Below are positions 11,413 to 23,305 of a DNA stretch of 64,000 nt, one piece after another; position 1 is the stretch's first letter; each line of letters opens with the position of its first letter. Origin of the DNA: Rhabdophis nuchalis (Eukaryota > Chordata > Lepidosauria > Squamata > Natricidae); the NCBI GenBank assembly GCA_039707465.1, contig CM077643.1, positions 68,743,105 to 68,807,104 on the forward strand, given 5' to 3'. A program made the position numbers and the translations under genes. The notes below the pieces were generated by a model. The model saw nothing but the letters and a program-made list of their open reading frames with translations, made no database searches and was not told the DNA's origin.

Positions 11413-12038
11413 ATAGATAGATAGATATTTTACATTGAACATTAAGGTTGCTAGTTTCTAAGTACAGTCATCTTTAATTTGCCTTACACATTTTTTCTGA
11501 ATTTAGTCTTTCAGCAATTTGTAAATGTATCAGCCATGGTATATTCTGGCTTTCACAAAACAATTCTTGCTGTGTCTTTAATCTGTTCATTGAATCTGAG
11601 TGAACCATATTTGCATATGTAATTACATTTTTCTTCCTGTAATTATCTCCGACATGGAGAGAGTTTAAAGGAGAAGCTTGCAGTTAAATTGTTGGGCTTA
11701 TTTTTCTTTCTTGTAAAATGCCATGCTTTATCTATGAATATATCCTTTTACGTTTTGATCTTCTTTTGTGTCTATATTATATAAGTATCTATGAAGTCTA
11801 CTAACTAAGGCAGCTCTTTCCATTATTGACATTCTACTACTGAAGAATTTTCTCTGCTCTGTTATCTCTTTCAACCAACTTGTTTTAGGATATAATTTAA
11901 ATTAAGAATATTGTTAATTTTTTAAATTTAATTCCGTTTTTTTTGCCACTCCACATGAAGTTGCTGACAGTGTCTTGCCATTCTTATTTTTTTTAATCTA
12001 AAATTATAATTAATGCCATTTGGAACAGATAATTAATA
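11413..12038. other. Non-coding stretch, nothing recognised
   Basis: AT-rich with a (GATA)3 tract near 11416. No gene or named repeat is recognised. Confidence 0.5.
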
Positions 12039-12273
<235 letters not shown>

Positions 12274-12916
12274 TTTTTAATTTCTAGACCGCTCCCTCTC
12301 CCCAAGGGGACTCGGAGCGGTGCACAGGGAAGTTAAAACAATAAATATACATAAATATACAAAACAATTAAAAGCAAATTAAACAATAAAACCCTGCGCT
12401 AAAATTCCCAATGCCAATTCACTAAAACCCTATAACCCTATAATACTATAGTAGAGAGGCTACCCTAGGCCGGCCAAGCAGAAAAAGTGCGTTTTCAATT
12501 TCAGACGGAAGGAACGGAGGTCCGTGGTTGTTCTAATATCGGGGGGGAGGTCGTTCCAGAGGGCAGGGCCCGCCACAGAGAGAGCCCTTCCCCTGGGCGT
12601 CGCCCGCTGACAGAGTCTAGTGGACGGCACCCGGAGTAGTCCCTCTCTGTGGGAGCGAATCGGCCATGAGGATGTATGGGGCAGGATCCGATCCCGCAGA
12701 TAGCTAGGTCCCGAGCCATGGAGTGCTTTAAAGATGATAACTAGCACCTTGAAGCGCACCCGAAAGACGACAGGCAGCCAGTGCAGCTCGCGCAAGAGCA
12801 GTGTTACATGGGTGAACCTTGCGGTTCCCATTATTGCTCGCGCGGCTGCATTCTGGACCAACTGCAGTCTCCGGGGGCACCTCAGGGGGAGCCCCATGTA
12901 GAGAGAGTTACAATAG
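12274..12916 (-). pseudogene. L2-clade LINE 3' end (copy 5)
   Basis: On the minus strand the frame 12897-12460 encodes the L2 C-terminal block: MGLPLRCPRRLQLVQNAAAR, LRELHWLPVVFRVRFKVL and a final KLKTHFFCLAGLG. The L2 3'UTR and the (ATT)n tail (minus sense) follow. The copy is 5'-truncated at about 12916, so RT catalytic motifs are absent. The remaining frame is open, which suggests a fairly young insertion. Confidence 0.88.
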
Positions 12917-13407
12917 TTGGGTAGTACATTCAGTTTAATAATTGCAGTTGATCCTAACCAAGATTACTTTAGATTTCTCTACCTTTCAAGATCTCTTTTG
13001 ATTTCTTGCCTAATTTGACATAATTATCCTGAAATATTTCATGATTATTACCTGTCAAAGGCAGACCAAGATAATTCACTGAGTGAGCTGACAGTCAAAC
13101 TCTTTTTTTGCAACAAATTAACTTCTTGCATTGAGCATCTTGCAATTATTTTTGGGTTTTGGATATTGATTTTATATCTAGAGAATTTTCTGCAACTATG
13201 AATTATTTTCATTAACTGTTCTATTCCCTTTTCTGATTCATAGTACTATATCATTTATAAAGCATTTAAGTTTATGTTTCTTTCCATGGATTTTTAAGAA
13301 CAGATATTTATTGTATCTATTTTTTTTCTGCCAGTATTTTTTAAGCAATGATGAATAATAGGGGAGAGAATGAACATCTAGGCCATATATGTTTAATATC
13401 TATATAT

Positions 13408-13450
<43 letters not shown>

Positions 13451-13934
13451 TATAGCCAATCTTTTATCTAAAATTGCTGCTGCTTCAAACAGATAACTCA
13501 TTTTATCTAATCTATCCATTTTCCTGCCACAGTGAGTCTTAGTCAACAAGATTTAAGTTCTTCCATCTTTTTAGGTTTTCTTAAATTTCCTCCCATAATG
13601 AATTATAATTATTATAATTGTTCTGAAATATGTCTTTGTTACATCCTGCTAGATCAAGTCACAAATATTTCATAGAACTTTTGTTATCTTACAGGCTTCC
13701 CCCCCCCCCCAAGAAGTTAGCAATTGTATTTTTCAGTGAGTCAGGTTATGACAATGTTATCCTTATTCTCTGCTACTACTTAGTAGTTCTGTTTATTGGG
13801 GAGGAAGAGGAGAAGGAGTAGCAGGAGATCTTGTTGTCAAAAAGAGTCCAGACTAATATTTCTGTTATTGTAACATTTTGTCTCATTTTGAAAGTCCCAT
13901 TAATTAACTGACATCAGGAATGTATTTTTTTGTC
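12917..13934. other. Non-coding stretch with a (TG)n tract
   Basis: AT-rich. It holds a (TG)n microsatellite at about 13411-13453 and a C10 run at about 13699. No gene is recognised. Confidence 0.5.
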
Positions 13935-13948
13935 TCCTTAAAATCTTT

Positions 13949-14490
13949 TATATATATAAAATAAAGTTTTTATTTTTAGACAAACATAAACAGACAGAAC
14001 AAAAAACATAGACCCATCTTCCATTACAAACAGTGTGTCAATTGGTTACAAGGTTTTTGTGCGTCCTTTCCATAGTTATTGTTTACATTTTATATGGAAT
14101 CACATTATAAAATAAAATATATTTATATACATTACTATTATTGTACCTCATTTGTTTGATTACCACCCTTATTTCTTCATGTTATACTAGATATACTAGA
14201 TATTGAGTTCATTTATATTATAACAATTCATTACATCATTTTAAATGTCTCCAATAATAAAATATTTTTATTTTATATTCTGTGTCATTCTATCATTCTT
14301 GTATTTATAACATTCTCTGATAACCTTCATTTCCATATTTTTTAATCTAACCACTGATAAAATAAGTCCCATATCTTATAAAATTGCTTATCTTCCTGTT
14401 CTCTAATTTCAAATGTCAATTTACTCATTTCAGCACATTCCATTATTCTATGAATAACTTCCTCCTGCGTTGGTATTTTCTCATTTTATT
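13949..14490 (-). pseudogene. L1 LINE 3' end (ORF2 C terminus and 3'UTR), minus strand
   Basis: The minus-strand frame over about 14475-14352 reads IMECAEMSKLTFEIREQE and then a W-containing end. This matches the C-terminal part of L1 ORF2 as I know it. The remaining 400 bp to 13949 would be the ORF2 end and 3'UTR, finishing in an A/T-rich tail beside the direct repeat TCCTTAAAATCTTT (13935-13948). No catalytic domain remains. The right end abuts an L2 fragment of opposite orientation. Confidence 0.65.
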
Positions 14491-14497
14491 TTCTCGC

Positions 14498-15059
14498 CTA
14501 GACACTCCCATATAACACCAATCCTGCGCGAGCTGCACTGGCTTCCTGTGGTCTTTCGGGTGCGCTTCAAGGTTTTGACGACCATCTTTAAAGCGCTCCA
14601 TGGCTCGGGGCCTAGTTACATGCGAGACCGTCTCCTGCCCCATACATCCCTTAGACCGATACGCTGCCACAGAGAGGGCCTTCTCAGGGTGCCGTCGGCC
14701 GGACAATGCCAACTGGCGACACCCAGGGGAAGAGCCTTCTCTATGGCGGGCCCTGCCCTTTGGAACGACCTACCCCCTGAACTTCGCACCATCTCCGACC
14801 TCTGCCTCTTCCGCCAGTGTCTAAAGACACATTTGTTTCATCTAGCCGGCCTAGCGTAACCTCCACAATGACTATTTTAGACAGTTTTTAAATTTTGGGG
14901 ATTTTAATTTGGTTTTAGTGCAGGACGGTTATTAAATAAGTTTTTTAAATTTTTTACTTGATTTTGTATGTATTTTTAAATTCCTGTGCGCCGCCCTGGG
15001 TCCTTTTGGAGAAGGGCGGGGTATAAATTTAATAAAATAAAAAATAAATAAATAATTTT
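14498..15059 (+). pseudogene. L2-clade LINE 3' end (copy 6, second subfamily)
   Basis: The frame to 14859 gives ILRELHWLPVVFRVRFKVL, PALWNDLPPELRTISDLCLF and KTHLFHLAGLA. A 3'UTR with 'cctgtgcgccgccctggg' and an (AATA)n-like tail at about 15023-15055 follow. The PELRTISDL wording and the tail differ from copies 2-5 and 7 and match copy 8 (50024-50697), so two L2 subfamilies are present. The same 14-bp direct repeat found left of the L1 fragment follows at 15060-15073. Confidence 0.8.
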
Positions 15060-15073
15060 TCCTTAAAATCTTT

Positions 15074-16014
15074 AGTTTCTATTTACACATAAAATTTTTC
15101 ATCAGTGTCATCTCTGAGCTGCCTAATCTCAATCTTTATTTATTTGTGTGGTCTTTTTAATTTATATTTCTCCTTTCCTCCTAGAGCTCAAGGTAACAGG
15201 CACATTTGTCCCATTTTCCCACAAAATAACTCTGTGGGGTAGGATAGGCACTGAGAGACTGGTCAGCCTTCTGAATATTCTTTGTGCCTGATTTCCTTGT
15301 TCTGGAATTCTCAGTCTGACTATCAAAAAGTCCTGTAACATGTATTGTGATTCCCAGATACAGTAATCAATACTCAACCAGCCAGACTGCTTTTGAACAC
15401 AGTGTCAGCTGCTGGTGGTAATTTTTTTCCTGCTGAGTGGAACATCTATGGCATGGGGAGAAAAGATTTTATTCTGCATTAATTAAACAACAAGGACTCA
15501 GAATGGAGAAATTAATTAACTTTTAAAATTAGAGTCTTAATCAGTTACAGAAAAAGATCTTAATGGTGAAGATGAATTACATGTATAAATTTTATAAAAG
15601 CGGATTTGAATTATTAATGTTTATTTTTTTATTGTTTACCTTTTCCCAGTGGAAATGTACACACATTTTTGGAGTGTTCCTTTGGGAATAATATTTTTTA
15701 AAAAATCCAGCCCATAGTGTGTCTGAAGTTGTGGTACACCATTTTTCACATGCATCTACCTATTTTGCATTTGATCATAAAACAAAGGATAGGTTTGCAA
15801 GAAAAAAATACAGCATGCTAGTGATGCAAACTTATATAAACATAATATATTTAATTTTAGGTAGACAAATGCAAAATTCTTGAAAATCACCTGTTCCCTT
15901 CCAATTGGGAAGATGCTAAATAGTAGCAACCTGTCAGTATAATATAGCTTTATTCTGCATGTCACTGCATATCAAATTGATGTGGTGCTTCAGATTTTGA
16001 AAGTTTTGTCATCA
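15074..16014. other. Non-coding stretch, nothing recognised
   Basis: AT-rich, no recognisable gene. The sequence at about 15155-15275 ('cccattttcccacaaaataa', 'tgtggggtaggataggcac') may be another very old SINE remnant. Confidence 0.4.
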
Positions 16015-16262
16015 TCACACTGCGGTGGCTCAGTGGTTAAAGTGCAGTACTGCAGGCTATTTCTGCTGATCACTGGCTGCCAGCAGTTTGGCAGATTGAA
16101 ACTCACCAGGCACAAGGTTGATTCAGCCTTCCATCCTTCCAAGGTGGATAAAATGAGGACCCAGATTGTTGGGGGAAATATGCTGACTCTATAAACTGTT
16201 TGGAGAGAGCTGTAAAGCACTGTGAATCAGTATATAAGTCTAAATGATATTGCTATTGCTAA
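16015..16262 (+). mobile_element. Sauria-type tRNA-derived SINE
   Basis: A tRNA-like head 'gcggtggctcagtggttaaa' (A box) is followed by 'ggcagattgaaactcacc' at the B-box position. The body has 'aaggttgattcagccttcc' and 'tgaggacccagattgttggg'. The 3' end is 'aatgatattgctattgc'. This order is that of the squamate Sauria SINE, whose 3' end is shared with BovB LINEs that mobilise it. The copy is moderately diverged. It is a SINE, not a tRNA gene. Confidence 0.88.
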
Positions 16263-16516
16263 ATTATTCAATTAAAGAATAGACAATTTGGAGTTTTTCA
16301 CATGTTTAGAACACAACTCTCATGACCTACTAATGGGATCAGTCTATCGAGCTCATAGGAGCAAAAGAAAGCACATCTAGAAAATACCAGGGTACTAAAT
16401 CTGATTTAAATCATTATTTCCCAAAATAATCATATGAAGTGCTAAAGAATAGGTGTTCCTTTCTTCTACTTTTATTGTAAGTTTAAATAAATTGTCTTGT
16501 AATAATGGAAGCCATG

Positions 16517-16798
16517 CAGGGGTGGGTTCCTGTACTGGTTGATACCGGTTTGCTTTGCACCCACTTTGCACATGCACTGTTTGCTTCATTCACGTGCCCG
16601 CTGCACATTGCTCACACATGTGCAGTTGAGTGTAATTTGTTCTGTGCATGTGCAGAAACATGCTGGCAACAGCAGAAAAGACCAGGGAACTGTTTCGGGG
16701 GCCTGACCAGCCAGGGTTGCTGCTGGTTCTGTGACCCAGGCCAAATCACCACTACTGGTTTGACCAAACCGGGCCAAACCAGGAGCAATCCACTTCTG
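16517..16798. mobile_element. hAT-type MITE, 282 bp
   Basis: The left end CAGGGGTGGGTTCCTG and the inverted right end CAGAAGTGGATTGCTCCTG are flanked by exact 8-bp copies of AAGCCATG (16509-16516, 16799-16806). There is no transposase frame. The terminal sequence is of the same type as the elements at 31936, 44660 and 63552. Confidence 0.92.
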
Positions 16799-16806
16799 AA
16801 GCCATG

Positions 16807-17512
16807 GCATTTCCATTCTCCAGTTTGTTTTTTTCAATGCTAGAAGTATCCCTCTCCATGGAATCATACCTCCCAAATGATATTTGGCCACTTTGGGAGA
16901 TTTATGAGCTTTGAAAACATGCATTTTATTTTTCTACAATACAATGCTCTGCTGGATTATTACATGTAGAAATTGTATGTGTTATGTGTTGTGCATTTTT
17001 GCAGCTGCCTCAGCAGTAATCCTTAAAGACATTTTTAAGGGCTCTTTATCATTGTGTGTTCTACAACTGGTGATACCTAGGTTTCCTTCCAACAGTTTCT
17101 GTTATAGCATAGCCTTGGAAAATGAGAATTTGCTAAGCTATCTGGCTGGGCAATACTTTGAAATAAAAACTTTTTAATGGTTATCACCACCCTCTCAAAT
17201 TTGTTGTTATACACACCAACACACAAAAATATTGCTATTAAATAATAACCAACATGTTATCATTTCTGTTCAACCTGCAGCTTGCTTTATGTATAATAGA
17301 GTAAAACTCATCCCAGCTACTAGAGTGTTATGCTCGAAACTTAGTTACATTCTCTTAAATATGAAGAAGTGACAAGACTGCTAAAAATCTAAGGGGGAAA
17401 AATGTTCAGGTAAAGAACAATGTTGCTTTGTATAGAAACCATTTGAAAGATAGTAGAGAGGAATGAGTCAATTAATGTACCAATAAAGGAAAATATTTGT
17501 AGTACAAGATTG
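16807..17512. other. Non-coding stretch, nothing recognised
   Basis: AT-rich sequence without recognisable gene or repeat. Confidence 0.5.
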
Positions 17513-18010
17513 AATGATCTTTGGTGGTCTTTGGTGCTCTCTGAGTTTGGTTGTTTTCTTGCAGATGTTTCATTAGCCAACCTAGGTAGCATCATCAGTA
17601 TTAGGGAGTTTCTTTAGCACTATGACAAATTAGCCATTAATAGACACATAGACATAAACAATATCTATAGACTATGCAAAAGAGACAAGCCAATCAGATC
17701 CAGGTGACCATAGATTATATGATTAACATCAAATCAACAATCAAGTAAACAATACCAATTAAGGAACTGACAACAGTAAGACAACAGTAAATAGTCCAAC
17801 CAAAGAATCTCCAAGACAACCCCACCAATACTAACAGGGAAGTCACTGAAATATAAACTGAGGGCAAACCCCATTCCCCACTAGCACTGATGCTCTCCGA
17901 AATCTGCTTTTTCAAGAGGCAACTGGACTTTCTTGTTTTTCTTTGAACACGTTTTACTTCTCATCCAAGAAGCTTCTTCAGCTCTGACTGGGTGGTGGGA
18001 AATGGAAGAA
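17513..18010 (-). mobile_element. Penelope-like element ends in opposing orientation
   Basis: Three blocks recur widely in squamate and fish genomes as Penelope-like (PLE) terminal sequence. They are 17525-17605 ('ggtgctctctgagtttggtt', minus sense), 17815-17906 ('agacaaccccaccaatac' to 'actagcactgatgc', plus sense) and 17907-18000 ('caagaggcaactggactttc' to 'catccaagaagcttcttcag', minus sense). Two blocks contain hammerhead-ribozyme cores on the minus strand. PLE terminal repeats carry such ribozymes. No GIY-YIG or RT coding is left. The opposed orientations suggest either an inverted PLE junction or two insertions. Confidence 0.6.
17560..17605 (-). ncRNA. Hammerhead ribozyme-like core (PLE type)
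   Basis: On the minus strand CTGATGA (17598-17592) and GAAAC (17571-17567) flank a stem-II-like stretch of about 20 nt, which is the arrangement of the hammerhead core. The stem in this copy has mismatches, so activity is doubtful. A second core on the minus strand, CTGAAGA near 17980-17974, is followed by a CTTCT/AGAAG stem. There the final GAAAC is changed to AAAAC. Confidence 0.5.
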
Positions 18011-18135
18011 TTTATTCTCCTTGCAGGCAGCTGGTCATTTGCATTCTTTTAGGTACTCTTATGTTCTGTTAGCTGAAGATATTCCTGATCTTTTCCAATA
18101 ATATATACATACTTACTCCCCTGGCTCAGCTGATA

Positions 18136-18290
18136 TAGGAGGAGAACCTGTGGTTCAGTGGCTAATACAACTGCCTCATATGTAATACTGCCCTGGTTCA
18201 AATCCCAGTAAGAGTATAGCTAGCTGATGAGAGCTAAATAGCTTGAAATAGATCCGTACTAGTCTCCCTTTCTTTATTTATCAGCCCAAA
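18136..18290 (+). mobile_element. tRNA-derived SINE, family not identified
   Basis: An A-box-like 'gtggttcagtggctaatac' and a B box GGTTCAAATCC (consensus form) are spaced as in a tRNA. They are followed by an unrelated body ('gctgatgagagctaaatagc'). The head lacks a tRNA fold in the acceptor stem, so I call it a SINE. Confidence 0.6.
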
Positions 18291-19870
18291 TGTAACACAA
18301 ATATAACAAAGACAGGGAAAAAATTAGCTTTCTGTCTGGATGGCTCCTAGGGTGAGCCAAAAAACAGATAAGGGAAGCAGCATTTCCCCCCCACCCATAT
18401 TTGAACATACCAGGGTGTTGTGACCCTGGTGTTTGTGTGTGTGTGTGTGTGTGTGGTATTTAACTATAGTATATAGTTAAAAAATACCCAGTGTATCTAT
18501 TTAAAACTTCTAAAATAAAATAAATAATAATAATAAATTGATAACAAATAAAATCTGTGTTAACATCATCATTTAACATCCTATTTCTCAATTACATACA
18601 AATAGAAATATAGCCTAAGCTGTATATTAGTCCTTAAATTATGACGGCTTATGATCATTAGATATTAAAATGGAGCAAGCTGATAATATCAAATGTTTTG
18701 GTGTATTAGCTATGTAAAATACTTACAATGGATATAGTTACAATGGATTATTGATCTGCTGAGTCTTTAGTGAGGCTGTGCAGAACCTAGCTACCGGCAC
18801 TGCCACAATAATCCGTTCATCTTTAAGCAACCACTTTAAGAAGCCACTTTTCGGAATGGTCAAGATACGTATTAATTATTGAGAAAATATATGCTGTTCA
18901 AATGTTTCTATAAAAAGTGCAGCAAAGAAGAATGTGTCCAGAGGTTTCCAACTCTACAGAATCATAGGGTAAGATCCTTTCAACCAATGGTATTCCTTTG
19001 TATTTGCCATCCAAAATCGCTGATGGAATCGCATGGCATCATTCAAACAAAGAGACTTTCTGATGATTTGTTATCTTTAACTGGCTAAGATAACTGGCAG
19101 GGGAGACAGTATATATGATAGGATCTGGAGCCAGAAACAATGGAACATTTGTTAGTCCATTTGTCTATATCTTTATGGCAATGTTTCTCAACTTTCCCAT
19201 CTTGTTGGTTGGTAAATTCTGACAGTTGAAGTCCATATTTGTTAAATTTTCCAACGTTAAGAGAGATTACTTTATCATACAGTAGTGAAAGCATTTAGTG
19301 ACACCCCTTTTTGACTTAAATGTTTACAAATCATAGTTGCTTCTACAAATTTGAATGGATAATCCACAAAAATTATATATTCCTCACTTTTGCTTACATT
19401 GCAGTAAATTGATTAATAATTTAATACTAGTAATTTGACTTTGTCATAACATATTTTATATGCTTATCCTGTAGCCTTTTGAACTGCGCTTGGAGGGCTT
19501 ACATGACAACTCTAACTGTATGAAACATTTAAACAATGTCTTCATAGGAAAACAAAGAAATAAACAAACTCCCTTGGTAGAAATAATGAATCAAGCTTCC
19601 TCCCTGCAGAATAGTCCAACATTGAAATAAAACAGATGTACTATCCAAAATACATTTTTATTCATTTTTGTATTTGCAAACTCAGGACAATATTTCTCCA
19701 CTGTGCAAAACCACCAATTTCTCTTAAGTGTTTTATTATAAAGCAATATACTGTATTTCAATGTATTTTACCATTGTGTATATCTTATTTTTAGCCGTTG
19801 AACATGTATGCTAATGTTTCAGAGTGCCTGGAAAACATAGCATTGTAGGTAATAGAAAAATATTACAGAA
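18291..19870. other. Non-coding stretch with (TG)n
   Basis: A (TG)n tract lies at about 18430-18456. At about 19180-19235 'atgtttctcaactttccc' and 'gacagttgaagtccata' look like a decayed hAT-type repeat. Otherwise I see nothing. Confidence 0.45.
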
Positions 19871-20092
19871 TGGTCCTTATTTAGAGACTGCATACAGTGG
19901 CTGTTTGCAGTTATAATGGTGATTAAAAAGTAGTTTTGCCACCAATTCTTGCACTTAATCTTTGAAGTTCTATAATGCAAAAGAAAGCTGAATTAAGATC
20001 ATAGCACAGTTACAGTATCATTTATTGACTGCTTCACTTAACGAATGAGTTGCCAAGCCCAATTATAGTCCCCAAACATAGACTAGCAATGT
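19871..20092. mobile_element. Decayed DNA-transposon MITE related to the copy at 45438
   Basis: Phrases such as 'tggtccttatttagagactg', 'ttgcagttataatggtga' and 'cttcacttaacgaatgag' follow the order of a common squamate MITE with 'ctcgacttacgacc'-like termini. Both ends are blurred. Confidence 0.5.
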
Positions 20093-20182
20093 AAATAAAA
20101 ACAAATTTTCTTATAGATTTTAAGACCTAATTTATGCATGGATGCATAAATAATATGAGAAAACAGAAGTGACAGTCAAGAC

Positions 20183-20564
20183 CCAGATCTGGTCTGTGCG
20201 GTACTTAGATCTGTCCCACAGGGCTGCCCTAGGAACAGCGAAGGTCTGGCCCATGGTGCTTCTGCAACTGAAAATGAGTTCCTGACTGAGTTCTGTTGTT
20301 GGCTGCCGCAGCCTCCTACAACCTTCTGCCAGTAAAAATGTAGCTCGGGAGGGCTGCACACTCCGTTTTCACTGGCAGAGGGTTGCAGGAGGCCGCAGCA
20401 ACCAAAAACAGAACTGGGGGGGGGGGCGCTGTTTTCACTGGAAGAGCACTCGGGACATTGCCAGGAGTTATGTTAAGCTGGCCCATGCACCCTGCCACCC
20501 CCACCCCCCAAAGTCAAACACAACCCTGATGGGGCCCTCAATGAAATCGAGTTTGACACCCATG
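20183..20564. mobile_element. hAT-type MITE with internal inverted repeat
   Basis: The right end GAGTTTGACACCCATG matches the inverted terminus of the 9757 element. It is followed by GTCTAGAC (20565-20572), and a one-mismatch copy GTCAAGAC lies at 20175-20182. The left terminus is poorly conserved. Inside, a roughly 50-bp inverted repeat pairs about 20287-20341 with about 20368-20418 ('aaccttctgccagtaaaaat' against 'ttttcactggcagagggtt'). Confidence 0.65.
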
Positions 20565-20572
20565 GTCTAGAC

Positions 20573-20981
20573 TCAGGTTTACGACCACAAAGAATTATTG
20601 AACTTTTGTCACTTCATTAGCTCATGAATTAATGAATGTTAAGCATCTCAATTTAGTCTCAGATTTTCTTTGTATTCTGTACTTAAGCTTCCTTCTGCTC
20701 TTCCCAGCTACCTCATTTAAAGGGAGAAAAGAAGAAGCAGATCAGTAAATGCATGAACAGGAGTGATCATTTGTTGTGAGAAAAACATTGTTTGCAATTC
20801 TTAATACTGAGCAATGGAAGAATCAATAAACCGTGGAGCTTTTGATCTAGTAATCTAATATTGTATAACCACTTTTACAGATAACTTATATGATCAAAAT
20901 TTTAATTATGAGAAACCTAGCATAACATAACCATCACTGTATGTTATATAGTGTTCATGTATTGCATTTCAAATAAAATAC
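20573..20981. other. Non-coding stretch, nothing recognised
   Basis: AT-rich; no gene or element recognised. Confidence 0.5.
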
Positions 20982-21053
20982 CTATGGAGATTCTTATTCA
21001 TCCAAGAAATGGTTGCGCCAAAGATGCCTTTTCAATAGGCAACTGGACTCTCA
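20982..21053 (-). mobile_element. Penelope-like terminal fragment
   Basis: The plus strand reads 'tatggagattcttattcatc', 'aaatggttgcgccaaagatg' and 'caataggcaactggact', which is the antisense of the PLE end beside the hammerhead. It shares the 'ggcaactggact' block with 17907-18000 but extends further outward. Confidence 0.6.
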
Positions 21054-21890
21054 TACTTATAGAGATATCCATAATCTAAGCAGAAAAAAAATATGGACAA
21101 ATTATAGGAGGAGAATGTAAGGAACACAAATTAAAATAGCTGCCAAGGTTGAGGCTATATCTAAATCAAAGCAAAATGATATTCATTCAAATTCCATTTA
21201 GCAGTACTGCACACTTTTTAGGTAGATCTCTTTATAATGTGTTACATTCTTCTCCCAGTGAAATTCATTCACATTTCGGAAATATGGGTACAATAGCTAT
21301 GATTTATATTACAAGGCTTACAAAGCCTTGCAGATGCAAAAAAGGTAAAGATTCTAGAAGAAAAATACCATTCGCAATAAAAGAAATACATCTTTTAAAG
21401 CCTATTTTCCCTTTCTTTGGATGACTAAAATATTGGGCAGTTGAACTTCTCCCCTTCTCACTGCTTTAAGCATTCATCCATTCCATAACAAGTATCAAAA
21501 TACTTAAAAGAATGAATTTGAAGACACAACACGGTTACTTCCACCATTAATAGTCTACAGTGTGAGATGTCTCTGTCTGTTGACCCAGCTGAAAATGAGA
21601 GGAGTTCAATTGCATGGTGAAAAAGGTTATGTGAAAAAGAGCTGATATTGTCAATTGCATCCAGATGAGTTTAGTCCATTGCCAGCAAGAGAGTTTAATT
21701 TTAAAAAAGAAAAGTGGGTAAAGGAGTGACAGAACACCAGTTTTATGTGGCTGTTAGCACATGGTATAATAATATGCCTCACCCTGTCTCCATTATGAAT
21801 GGAACATGGTTTACCACAATAGAGTGGGTTTGCTAAATTAGATGGACTAACCTTCACCATGTTTTCAGCAACTACTGGTATATTGTTAGA
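21054..21890. other. Non-coding stretch, nothing recognised
   Basis: AT-rich sequence. The short open frames show no domain. Confidence 0.5.
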
Positions 21891-22139
21891 TCAAACTGGG
21901 TCTGGAATGTGTTTACTCAAGAGCTTTTCCCCCTCAATGTACCAAGCATATGGGATGTTTCTAAAGGGAGTCAACCTCTGCCAGCAGGACTTCTATGGGA
22001 TGTGGGGAGAAACCGGCCTGTACTGTATATAAAAACCTGATGGGTTCAGCAAGAACCAGACTAACATATAATAAAGAAGATAGGTGAACGTAGTTTGCCC
22101 CCTGTTCCCCATGCCTTAACTGCTTTTATACTCTTTAAA
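21891..22139 (+). mobile_element. Possible old LTR fragment
   Basis: It begins TGTTAGATCAAACTGG, has a TATA-like 'tgtatataaaaacc' at about 22024-22037 and an AATAAA at about 22071-22076, which is LTR-like spacing. No partner LTR or confident duplication is seen, and the first nine bases equal those of the Gypsy LTR at 23008. The call is tentative. Confidence 0.3.
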
Positions 22140-22975
22140 ATATATATTGGGAAATCTGATCACAGATCTCTGAATTTATGTGCAGGAAATATGATGATTA
22201 GGACATATATGGAACATAAACATTCCTATTTTTATTTTAAAAAGCAAGCTGAGTTAACCATAAGAACATTTTTTTTTAAAAAACCCAGTTTCAGGCCAAT
22301 ATTTTTAGAGGTCAGTAGAAAAACTGCAAAAATGAGTAAGCTTTTAGGATTCTTAGATCTTTTCATTAAGCAAAAGTAAACTGAAGGAAAGGAAGGGGAA
22401 AAAATGGAGATCTATAATTTAGAAATTCTGAATTTGTATGGAAAGGGTTGAATGAGAATGTGGAAGGGAGATCTAGACATTAAAATTAGTCTCCATATGA
22501 TGGTATACTGTTTAGATTCCCCCTAGAAATTTTCTTATTTCTGTTGGCTAGAATAAAATAGCAAGTAAGGTAAGATCATATTTCCACGTTTTTCTTTTAA
22601 AAAAACTACTTATGTTTTAAACCACAAAATATTGTTTTAGGTGTTTATTGAAACCAGTTTAAATAATATCTTCTCATCTTACAGATGTGACTCTGGGCGG
22701 CTGATGAAGATTGAAAAAAAATATAATACAAATGCTGTATATCATTAAAAAGCCACATTTTACAACCAACTAAAACACAAAGTGTTTGCCAACACCAACA
22801 CTTTAGGTTTAATTACTCTTCCAGCACTCATCTTCAGAAAAACATCCAGTTCTTCAAGAGTTTGCAAAAGGTAAGCAGAGTCTGGGCCAACCAAATCTTG
22901 GGAGGTAAAGTGTTTAATAGGTAGGGAACAACTCTGAAAAAGAGATTCTAGATCTGACTATCCCAGATTGATGGG
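22140..22975. other. Non-coding stretch, nothing recognised
   Basis: AT-rich sequence leading to the palindromic target of the Gypsy element. Confidence 0.5.
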
Positions 22976-23007
22976 ATTATGTTGGGCAGGAACATATTCC
23001 TCCTGCC
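22976..23007. repeat. Left part of a palindrome that received the Gypsy element
   Basis: ATTATGTTGGGCAGGA (22976-22991) is the exact reverse complement of the 16 bases formed by 23001-23007 plus 28007-28015, that is, across the insertion. The TSD CTGCC (23003-23007 and 28002-28006) lies within the right arm. The empty site would be two 16-bp arms around a 9-base loop. Confidence 0.9.
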
Positions 23008-23305
23008 TGTTAGATCAGACAAAGGATTCCGACTCAGGCATGGTCAAAACAACAGGAACGTTTATTCACACTATTTACAACACACACAAGATTCAACTGG
23101 CAAGGTTTCTTCTCTGGCAACCTCTTATATAGAGTTACCAGGCAGGAAACTCCTAGCAAGCAGTTGCAACATTGTAACTCCTTTCCAGACAGATTCCAGA
23201 CAGCTTGTCTCTGTTAATCACTGCAGCTGCTGGCTCAGCTCCGGAATGCGGTGACTCATAGGTTACCAGACGAGTTGTCTGGGACATAGGCTTGGGGACT
23301 CAACA
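23008..23305 (-). repeat. 3' LTR of the Gypsy element
   Basis: I see no difference from the right-hand copy over 298 bp. The stop codon of the Gag-Pol frame lies inside this LTR, so the last 14 codons or so are LTR-encoded. Confidence 0.95.

Noticed and set aside
16015..16090. tRNA gene
   Set aside because: A and B boxes are present but no acceptor stem pairs, and the sequence continues into a SINE body. The same holds for 18136 and 33030.
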